Source of the DNA: Usnea hakonensis
Lineage: Eukaryota > Ascomycota > Lecanoromycetes > Lecanorales > Parmeliaceae
Direction of reading: 5' to 3'
Assembly (NCBI GenBank): GCA_013423325.1
Contig: BLJB01000070.1
Span: forward strand, 124,001 to 188,000
Length of the DNA: 64,000 nucleotides
Part shown: positions 55,347-64,000 of the stretch, piece by piece
Layout: the number at the start of each line of letters is the position of its first letter
Position numbering within the stretch: the first letter of the stretch is position 1
Position numbers and translations under genes: made by a program
Notes under the pieces: model-generated
What the model saw: only the letters and a program-made list of their open reading frames with translations
The model's database searches: none
Told to the model about the DNA's origin: nothing

Positions 55347-58300
55347 TCTTGATGAGTCTTTGATTCGCGGTTTTCTCAATTCGCAATGGGAATGTCTTGT
55401 GTCACAGACCACAGGCTATGAATGCGTCGAGATGGTACGCTTCCCAGACAGCTTTTGCAACAGAATCGGAGAAGAGGCCTGGAAAGAGATACAAAAGCAG
55501 TAGACAAACAAATAATGGGTGAAGAGCAGTGACGAGATTGTCGGAGGACCGAGGAGCAGACTGTGACATGAGGGGTACAGGTGCCGGATCTAAAGTTCAG
55601 GGAGAGGGAGAAAGTGTTATCACATTGGAGGGCTTGAGTGGGCGAGAGGCCGCTTGCGAAGGAGCAATTGGTGTGTGACAAGAGGATATCGATGTGAAAT
55701 GGGCAAGGTCTGGCCCGGCCTTGCGTCCATGATTCTTTTTCTTTTGCTTTTCATTTATTCTCTCACGTTTTTTTTTTATTTTTCATTTTTTCACGGGGGG
55801 AGCTAGGAATGTGTGTAAGCGATGCAATGCGGCACCACGGGTTTTCTTTTGAAGACAAAGTGCCTCAAGTAGCCAAGAGGACGGGCTAAGGCAAGGAGAG
55901 GTTGATAGATGATAGGCTGGTAGTGAGGGACCATTCTGTATGTGGTATACCTGAAAATTTGGGATGCATCGTTTCGCTGATGCATTATGATTATGGGTTA
56001 CGGATTATCGAAGCACATGACGGGGCTCCTTTTCCGACAAAGACCAGGCCAATGAGGTCGTCAAATAAGAGTGGGGTAACGGGTGTAGCTCCCTTGGAGT
56101 TACTTTAGGTACATTATTAGGTACATTAGGTACATGATCACCAGCCAGGTCCGTTCAATCTAGCCCTCCTAGCGTCCGGATTACCCCACCTAGTACCTGC
56201 CCAAATGTATCTAACGCACCCGCCAATGTACTTTTAAGTACCCTATTACGGCCTTAGTGAATGAATTCCCCCCAGGATACTCTAAGTCTATACCACGGAT
56301 CCTTCCTTCACGTTGGAGAGCTTCATCACCTGCCTCTTTCGCCTTCCTTCCCTTTAGCTCTCGGGCTACGTACTATACATTAATTTTGGGAGTGCGCATA
56401 GACATGTCAACGCGAACGGTTGCAGTAGGATTGACACCGGAACTTTGGCATTTGGAGCCTCACGCCACATGTCGAGTCTGTCGATCTCTTGCAGGCCGTC
56501 TCGGCATGGCCGTAATCTGACATTTGTCACCCATGCGCAGATACAGAGATAGGGATGATACTCGTACTCCAATTTCCCTGATACATCCCTTGCATTAATT
56601 AACAGAAGTAAGATTCTTAATATTATCTACTTTACATGATGTTAACAATGTCTAATCCTGACCATGTGGGTTTAGCCCGTACCTACAGTACCTTACTTTA
56701 CGCTGGTCCCGCGGCATTGGAACGGAAGTCTGGCGTCATCCAGCCCCGGGACGGTTAATCTATTATCTCCGAGATGCTGCATAGCAATCCAGGTTTTGAT
56801 GGAATTCAATGCGTCCCTGGGTATGTGAGTGGAGGATAGATTAGTATTTAAACCAATCAAAAAGTAATGCAAAGCCAGGAGAAGCTGTTTTGATTCTTGG
56901 GATGCAACCCCATGTCAATCCCATAAGGTCGGAACAGGAGAGTTCTCCGTGCATGTCATGCAACAACAAGGTATCGTCGTACGGGTAAAATTGCCGGATT
57001 GGAAGGACATCTAATCATGCCTTCCCGTGCCAGCTTCGGCAGGACAGGCAATTTCATTTATAAAATCGAATACCTCCGGTCTGTGCGTTAATAAGATACA
57101 AAGATTCACGGGCACAATTCAAAGTGCATCGTGACATCAATGACATGCCGCCACAATCCTCCACCCTCCACAAACCTTGTCATTCCTCAAGCCTTCATCC
57201 TCATCTTCATCTAGGCCCACCCTGTGAAGAGAAAGCCGAATCCACTGACAATAATATAGACTGTCATTTCGGAAATATTGCTACCCAGAATCAAGCCCCA
57301 TCCGTCCAGAATTGGCAACCATAATCCAGCAAAGCCCAATGACACCCGTAGTCCACGCACCAGGGACAAGCATATTCATTGGTCCTACCGAATTGGCTAG
57401 CTCAAAAACATTTGGTGGCGCGACCTGGCGCCAAGGCCGCACTCAGCAACGGCAGCAGATGGACCGCTAGAGGAGCGGTCATGACACGGCTCTCTGTAGC
57501 ATATCATGAGATGTAGCACATTGGACCAACTTTCCCTGTGCAGCCGCAGAAGCATGGTGAGGCAGAAGAAGGGGTAGATAGGCTGCTACTTTGAACGCTG
57601 TTAATACAATTGGCTATGGTCCCTCCTTCGGCACTTGACCGACACCCTTGATGGAGATCGAGACCAACCAGTCTTTCGGTGGAATAGAGTCCAAGAAATA
57701 CGGCTGGCTGAGATGGCCACAATCTGAACATTTTCAGGCTGCACTTTGCCATTTAATACGGTAGCATGTATGCCGTGCGTCCGAGACATGCGGTCCGATG
57801 AAGCTTGTCCAGATGCAAAGAGCTTTCTAGATCGTGTGAAGTGTTGATGTATGGAACTAGTAAAGGGGGGGTGACAATAAGAGGCTGCCTTGACCCCAAT
57901 CCAATGAGGACTTGCTAGACTACCAGCGATCTACCTCCCGATACGGGTGCAGCGGCTCACTACCATGAAGCCGAAGACAATCAGAATCGTATACTGTCAA
58001 GATGATAGACACGGAAGTGGGTGGCTAGCATTATATCAAGAAGTGGGAATGAGGACCACCAAAGACAAGGGACTAGGATGAATGGACACTGCCGGCTGAA
58101 TTACAAGGTATTCATTGGTGATTTCGTCACTAATGGTGCCCGATATGGCAGTACTTTTCGGCGAGAAAAGCCAAAAGCATTGAATCTACCACGGCAAAGC
58201 ATGTGAGCTTCCAAATGAAGAAAGAAATACTTAGAACCGAAAAGGAACAACAACGACCCGCAACCTTTTGCACTGCGACCAATCCGCCAATCCTACACCG

Positions 58301-58395
58301 CCATCCCTCTATTGAACGATAGGGCTACATCAGCGCAGACAGGCTCATCAGTCGTAGGGTAACACCCACTGTACCGAATGATCACGCTCGTGACC
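55347..58395. other. Gene-poor region
   Basis: 3 kb without a supportable gene. The proximal part is the transporter promoter. TTAGGTACAT-type motifs repeat around 56104-56136. Short open frames on both strands lack domains. The T-rich run near 55765-55790 is noncoding. Confidence 0.5.
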
Positions 58396-58944
58396 CTAAG
58401 AGCGCTTGATACAAATTGATTTACCACAGGCAAGAAGCATGAACCGAGGTATTATACGAAAATTGGCATTAAGCTTCTTGGGTATGTTGTACTTGCAGGC
58501 CACATCGACACCCTCCGCCAGAAAAAATGATGCGAAGAATAAGCCCAAGACTAAGAAATTGTCAAAAGAGTTTTTCATGATGGTTGGTGGCACCTCTGCT
58601 CTATCCCAAACATCGCCCATCATCGAAAATATGTCGGACTCCGGTTCATAGCACCTCAACGCACGAGTCTCAATCAAAGCATTTTCCTTCTTTCTTTTCC
58701 CTCCCTCCTTCAATGTCAGGAGACCAAGCCAACTACCACCGCAGGTACCGAACCAACCGACCACTTCCGGCCTGATATCCGCATAATCTCGGAACGGAGA
58801 TATCCCGTTGCGGTACTCGCTGCATATCTTCCCCTTCGGAGAAAGGAAAGCCGCAATGAAAGCAACGTATTGTTGTCCAATATCTAATTGAGGGCTTACT
58901 AAGAGGCTCACTGGATTAAGACAGCATCTCGCTAATTTGTTCAT
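58396..58944 (-). CDS. Possible small membrane protein, hypothetical
   Basis: A 182-codon frame from a true ATG (58944) with no intron. The composition is protein-like, unlike the surrounding frames. It includes the hydrophobic segments YVAFIAAFL and NFLVLGLFFASFFLAEGVDV (probable membrane span), charged GGKRKKENALIETRALRCYE, SMMGDVWDRAEVPPT, and a C-terminus FRIIPRFMLLACGKSICIKRS. I recognise no family. It could be the last exon of a longer gene; no upstream exon was located. Confidence 0.42.
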   Translation of the reverse strand: MNKLARCCLNPVSLLVSPQLDIGQQYVAFIAAFLSPKGKICSEYRNGISPFRDYADIRPEVVGWFGTCGGSWLGLLTLKEGGKRKKENALIETRALRCYEPESDIFSMMGDVWDRAEVPPTIMKNSFDNFLVLGLFFASFFLAEGVDVACKYNIPKKLNANFRIIPRFMLLACGKSICIKRS

Positions 58945-61147
58945 TAAAAGGTACAGGCATACTTGAACTAAGCATACTCAAACGCTTTGGATCATAAACA
59001 CCGTTAGAACGCTCTTATAGCGCTCGTTGACGCTCTCACAATGGTAAATATCTACCTGTCTCTGAATTCAGATTTTCTGGGATACTACATACAACAGCTA
59101 AGGTACTGTATTGACCCACGAAAAAAAAAAGCCGGATGCACCGGATTCTCAACCACTCGGAGGCCTACCTATGAATAACCGAGCAATGCTACAGCTAGCT
59201 CGAAACACTCAATAAATTAATCAAATCAATTACTCCTCCCTCATTCCCAACAAATCATCTCCGATAGATTTCACCTCGCCTCGCCTCACTCATCTATCCA
59301 AACATCCATCCAAACAATGAATCCCCCTCCTTAATCCCATCCACGCAGCCACTACTTCCACAGAGTATCCATTAACAAGCTGCGTACAGTAATTGCTAAT
59401 CACGCCAATAGGCGATGTTCGTACTCGAGCAAACACCCCAACCCAATACATACCCCATACCCCAATCCCTCCCACCTCCCCACTCACTTACATCCTTACA
59501 CACTTACTCACACAACGCACCGCACAGATCACTCATTAGGTGTCCAAGGTAAGGTGCCAGCATTCGTTGCTGTTCGTGACGGTGACGATGATGATGGTGA
59601 TGATGGTGTCAGGCAGCACCTACCTACCTACCTACCATCAATGAAAGAACTTCAAGAAATTTGTTTCCGCAGCGTTTCGGCTACTCTACGCTTCTAAGTG
59701 AGTGAGTCAGTGAGCGAGTAAGTGCCTGCGTGCGTGCTTTTCTTGTCCCTTTTCTGCTAGCTAGTTATCGGTCTAGTCAAGAGTGAGTAATGGAAGGCAA
59801 GGAAAGGAAGATATGAGAACCTCCCGGACCAGAACAAACCAACCCACACCGAACCAAACACCATCCCGTCCCCCCTCCATCCCCCCTTCATCGCCATCAC
59901 AGTAATTCTTCCCATCTACCCCCTCCCAACCCTCCCCCCGCGGGCCCTTCCCCCCCATAAAAAGTCTCCTCAACTCCTCCCTCTCAAAACCCACATCCCC
60001 TTCCCCCCTTCCCCCCCATCCCCCCCCAATCCCATCCCAACATCAAAAAACCCCTCCACCCCCCCCTTTCCTTCCACCCCATCCCTCCTTCCCCGTCCGA
60101 GAAAAAGGATATACAACATAATAGCGAGCAAGCAGTGGAGTTGTTTACCTTAGGTTCGTTTGGGTAGCGAGCGGCGTTATGCGATCTGGGTTTATAGAGG
60201 AGGTGAGGTGGGAGGGGGGGGGGGAGATGAGGGGATTAGTTAGTTGGAGGGTTTGGATGGTTTGGGGGGTGTGGACTCTGTGTTTGGAAGGTGGGGGAGG
60301 AGGTGGGATATGGAGATGGAGATGGAGGGAAGGGGGGAGGGTATATGAAGCCAGGGATGATGGGCCGAGGAAAGGCTATGATTCTTTTTCTGGGGGGGGA
60401 GGGCGTTGAGGGGTTAGGAGCGCTGTGGGTTGAAAAGGGGCTGCTCTTGCTCTTGCTCTTTTTGTTTGGGTCTTGGGTCTTGGTTGGATATGGATGGAGG
60501 GCTTCGTGCACGCCTTTGCCTCGCCTCGCGATCCGATCGAAACTCCGCGTCTGGGATGCGGATGGATGTATTCCGCTCCTCAAAGGAATATTTCCCAGAC
60601 AGATGAGTGCGGAAGATAATAGATTGATAGATACTGGGTTTCTGTGAAGCTATACATACCCCTTGAGAACTTTACTTTACGCCGTGAAGCAAAGGTATCG
60701 CTCGCTGGCCCGCGGTGTGGGATATGTTGTTGCTACTGTATGGAGATTATGGTTTTGATAATGCTTGTCACGAAATGGAGGTTTCTGGTGTTTTGGGTGG
60801 GTTTTTTTTTAAACATTTTTGGAGGGGAGGGAGCGGGAGAAGGATGGCTGTGTTTACTTGCACATACTTGACGTTTTTTCTGATTGATTTTGTCGAGGGT
60901 GTTAGGCTAGTTGGAGCTGTAGGTGTGGTTTTTTTTGGTTGGAAATAGCGTCCGATGAGGTGACCATGTAGTTAGTTTCCAGGTTATTCTTCATACATTG
61001 GCGGATGAAGTTGCGCAGAAATATTTTCTTCTTGATGAGGATAGTGATAAGGGAGGGGAGGTTTTCTAGGGAAGAATGGCAAGGCTATTGATTGGATTGA
61101 AGGAGTGAAGACTGGGTATTGGATCCTCGGGGTGCTTTCTGTTGACT
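58945..61147. other. Gene-poor low-complexity region with strand-skew switch
   Basis: No gene is seen. 59810-60090 is strongly C-rich on the + strand with many C runs, and 60195-60440 is strongly G-rich. ACCTACCTACCTACC and GATGATGGTGATGATGG repeats occur near 59590-59640. Open frames here follow the composition. Confidence 0.55.
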
Positions 61148-61828
61148 CTACTGGGTGCAGCTGGCTGTGGAATTATGGGTGTGCACGATGGGCTTGGGGT
61201 CAGCGGTGGTTTTTGAAGTATGTATGAGGTTTATATCTTGTGTTTTCTTAAAGGTCCGGGGGAATGGATAATGGGCGTGGTGAGAGGTCAGTAAGTACGG
61301 GAGATTCGGACTGTCGACTAGTATGAGTTGGAAAACTCCTTGGGTTGATGTCAATGTTGATGACTGCGCTGACAGAGGCGTGAGTAGCTGGGGCTTTGAA
61401 TAAGGGGACATGGTCTTGTACTGTGCTTTGCGGTGATATGGTGAGTATCTATCTATATTATGGATGCTGTCTGCGATTTGCTGCCAGCAAAGGATTCGCA
61501 TATGAACCTTATAGCCTGCTTTGACGGCTCCCAGAATCATGAAGATGTAGACAAGGTCATTTGGGTCAGTGTAGGCCAGGGTTTTATGGTCTTGGCCCTG
61601 GCCAAGGCGTTCTTGCAACCATTGTGTGACACCGTTGACAGCGTTTGCTACGTTAGCGTTCGTGAATTTGCGATAGCCTGCTTCATAAGTGACAGCAGAT
61701 TTTGGAGTATCTGCGTACAAGGCCTCCGGCCGTACCTTGGCCATTTCATCCACCATGTTGGGTAAAAGTTCTTTCGTGTGATGTTTTGGAAGTACGACGT
61801 AGCTCTCTGAGCGAGCCATGGAAGCCAT
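61148..61828 (-). pseudogene. N-terminal relic of an adenylate-forming NRPS-like enzyme
   Basis: From ATG 61828 (MASMARSESYVVLPKHHTKE) the translation follows the N-terminal part of fungal NRPS-like/alpha-aminoadipate-reductase-like adenylation enzymes: LLPNMVDEMAKVRPEALYAD, YRKFTNANVANAVNGVTQWL, TLAYTDPNDLVYIFMILGAV, KAGYK. After about 61510 the similarity is scrambled (LLTPLSAQ, then YPFPRTFKK). The AMP-binding signature survives only as HTSKTTADPKP, with the invariant Gly positions lost. The frame stops at 61148 and nothing downstream resembles the remaining adenylation, carrier or reductase domains. The normal protein would exceed 1000 residues. It is dead. Confidence 0.7.
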
Positions 61829-64000
61829 GATCAAGAGCGACGTCCTTGTGTAGGCGCCTCAATGAACGAGGGCGAGACAGGCGTCTGAGGTGCACTCTTT
61901 TGGCCTTGCTCGAGTCTGTAAGACACCAGAATCAAGAAGAGATCGATAAGGTGGTAACGAAGGACGTAAAGGAGAGAAGCCGAAGGTGATTTGTAGAATC
62001 AGGTAGTTCAAGGTGTTCGGCGTGGTAGACTGGCATCCTACCAGACTCGGAAACAAAAGATCAGCAAAAACCATTTGATCGGCGCCGCCTTCTTGCGTTT
62101 CTGGTCCCTCCCATGCGTTATCAGCGTCTAACCTCCTTATCTAGACGGACGAAAGCTAGCTGATAGATGGTCACTTCTGATTATATAGTCCACCTTTTCC
62201 TGAGATATCAGTCAACGATAACGTTTGTACTGATGTACCATGCTACGGAATACTTAGTCTTATGCCCGCCGATGGATCTGAATCCTAGTCATGAATATAC
62301 CAGAAGCTATTGCTGTGAGTGAAACAGAGGTAAGGTACGGGAAGATTCGAATGCCGGAAGCTTCTGCGCTTGAACGTTGATGATGTTTATTTCACACTGT
62401 ATCATTGTACTATACAGGGAGATAGCGTCAAGGCTTCTCGTATGTACGCTGGATCTCCGACGACTTCTTCGAGCATTCAATAAATTTCTCGTCTTCTGAC
62501 TCGGCTCATACACCACCTTGTGCAGCTGATCGATATTCCCTAAAGGCCCGTGGGCCGCTATTCCCTTCCACGGATCTAGCGCTATGTGGTCTTCCAAAAC
62601 ACCCTGCATTCCTGGCGGGAAATTTCCTGCATCGGCACGTCTGCAGTGCCAATCGTCTGGTGTGGAGCTGTCACTTCGTCCAGTACGACACTGGCATCTT
62701 GGATTGGGTGATGCACTGGTGAGGTGCCTATTTTGAACCTTGACGCATTGTTTCGCCGAAGCCCCTATGGAGCATTCCAATAGCCAATTTGAGAGCTGCG
62801 TGTAAGATCCGGACGTCGATACGACCTCCCCACTCTTATATTTCATCTCGTGCGCCACTGGGAACGTTGCCATGCGCCTATAGTGTAATCCGAACGTGGA
62901 CAAATTCGTATGCATCGAATATCTTATCATGTTCGTAGTTGGCAGCATCCCTGGCGCAGGCTGGTTGGTGGCATCCGTTCTCAATTTCAGCGCTAGCGCC
63001 AACTTGGTCGGATTATCGATGTTTCTCCCACAATTGCATGGTTTCGAAACAAGTGTCTACATTCGTCGATTCGATCATGGGGGCGTTGTTGAAGAAGAAG
63101 TCGTGGTTCGAGAGGCTCCCGTTGCCAAGGGTAACGAGTCTTTCGCCGTGAACACTGAGGATCTTCATGGTAATGCTGCGTAGGTCAGGTTCGTCCGGTG
63201 GAGCAAGGCAGGTTCGTTGGCGTAGCGGGAGGCGACAGGGTCAGTGCTGCGGTGCGCGAACAGGCCTTGCGAGAGATGGGGAGAGAGGCCGGACGGTAAG
63301 GGTGCCTTTTGCTAGGCCTGAGGCTTTCCTGTGGGTTGCGCGAAAGGCGTGACGTTGCTGGCAGATGTTAGTCCTGGTGTAGGATGTACCTGTAGGCCAG
63401 GCCAGCTAACGTTATCGTCTGCAATCTGTTGGGCTTGGCCTCTTCATCTCCCTTGCTCTCCCCCCCGCCTGGGGCATCCTAGTGAAAATAGGCATGGTTT
63501 GGTAGGAGGAGGGAAGGGGGGGGGGCCGGCAGTGGGAAAGGCGCGTTTGGCGGCCCTGTAGCCTCGGCTCAGGGAGTCTTTGACGGCGTCCATTGAGTTG
63601 AGACGGAGATATCTAGGCTGCAATCGCTATACAGATCCCAAAGTATAGAGTAAGAGGAACCATGTTGAAAGTCGAGCAAGATATTTTAGGGGGGTGGTAA
63701 AGATTCGTTGCGTCATAAGTCGTGCACCAATTAAATACGCGGCAGTGGTCTCGGTTAAAAAGAGCGTCAGCTACTCCGTACCAATATATGGTTTATTCTC
63801 GCAATAGTTGAAGCCGTGCTGCAATATGAATCTTAAAAGGCTACAACTCGGATCGAAGTGGAATTGGAAACGCAGATATACATGAGGCGTTCTCAGTACT
63901 CCGTACCAGTGGCTTTAGCCAGTATTCTATTCTAAAAGTTGTACTGAAAGGTACCAAAGGTAGAGGCTAAGGGTAATTATTGGGGTTGATGTTGGGCTTA
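61829..64000. other. No supportable gene
   Basis: The minus strand at 62307-63183 holds two overlapping long frames in different phases (one from an ATG at 63170), which may be a further degenerated gene, but I recognise nothing in them. The last 400 bp are AT-rich with two copies of ACTCCGTACCA (63771 and 63897). Confidence 0.4.

Noticed and set aside
62307..63183. Long minus frames possibly forming a gene
   Set aside because: The longest frame has no recognisable domain, neighbouring frames carry protein-like pieces too, and no splice model joins them. It may be a pseudogene but cannot be supported.

Overview
This window is nuclear DNA of a filamentous ascomycete (Pezizomycotina). Nearly every multi-exon gene shows short introns, mostly about 50-65 bp, with GTRNGT-type donors and occasional CTAAC-like branch points. 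The proteins are typical of that group: a Gin4/Kcc4-type kinase, a two-finger C2H2 regulator, LYC1-like and HpcH/HpaI-like proteins, a TRI12-type MFS pump and a HeLo-like/ankyrin protein. A leotiomycete is a reasonable guess, but the class is not proven here. All intron boundaries were placed by eye from reading frame, splice signals and protein-family continuity.

Layout. 0-19 kb: the 3' part of POP1 (RNase P/MRP) faces a long septin-ring type kinase. Next come a C2H2 zinc-finger regulator, a 5.8 kb gene-poor stretch with microsatellites, and a divergent pair (DUF2461 protein and the wybutosine enzyme TYW3). 19-31 kb: an accessory, decaying region. It holds two palindromic tandem-repeat arrays, a HeLo-like/ankyrin gene broken by an in-frame TAG, a degenerate inverted copy of its 3' end, an HpcH/HpaI aldolase gene with compensating frameshifts, a LYC1-like gene that has lost its acetyltransferase core, and one intact GNAT gene.

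32-55 kb: mostly housekeeping. It contains an acidic hypothetical protein, TRM44 and GNA1 sharing a 138-bp promoter, an RGS-domain membrane protein, a basic hypothetical protein, ribosomal protein eL24, a cysteine-rich unknown, UBC13, the WDR59/Sea3 subunit of the SEA/GATOR complex, and a nine-exon TRI12-type transporter. 55-64 kb: gene-poor and low in complexity, with one possible membrane protein and the N-terminal relic of an adenylate-forming (NRPS-like) enzyme.

No operons, CRISPR arrays or rRNA genes are present, and no credible intact tRNA. Several genes share a theme of RNA and translation (POP1, TYW3, TRM44, eL24), but as scattered single genes, not as a cluster. The most unusual material is the pair of tandem arrays at 19.5-20.0 and 21.3-21.7 kb, which share a palindromic core, and the concentration of broken genes next to them.
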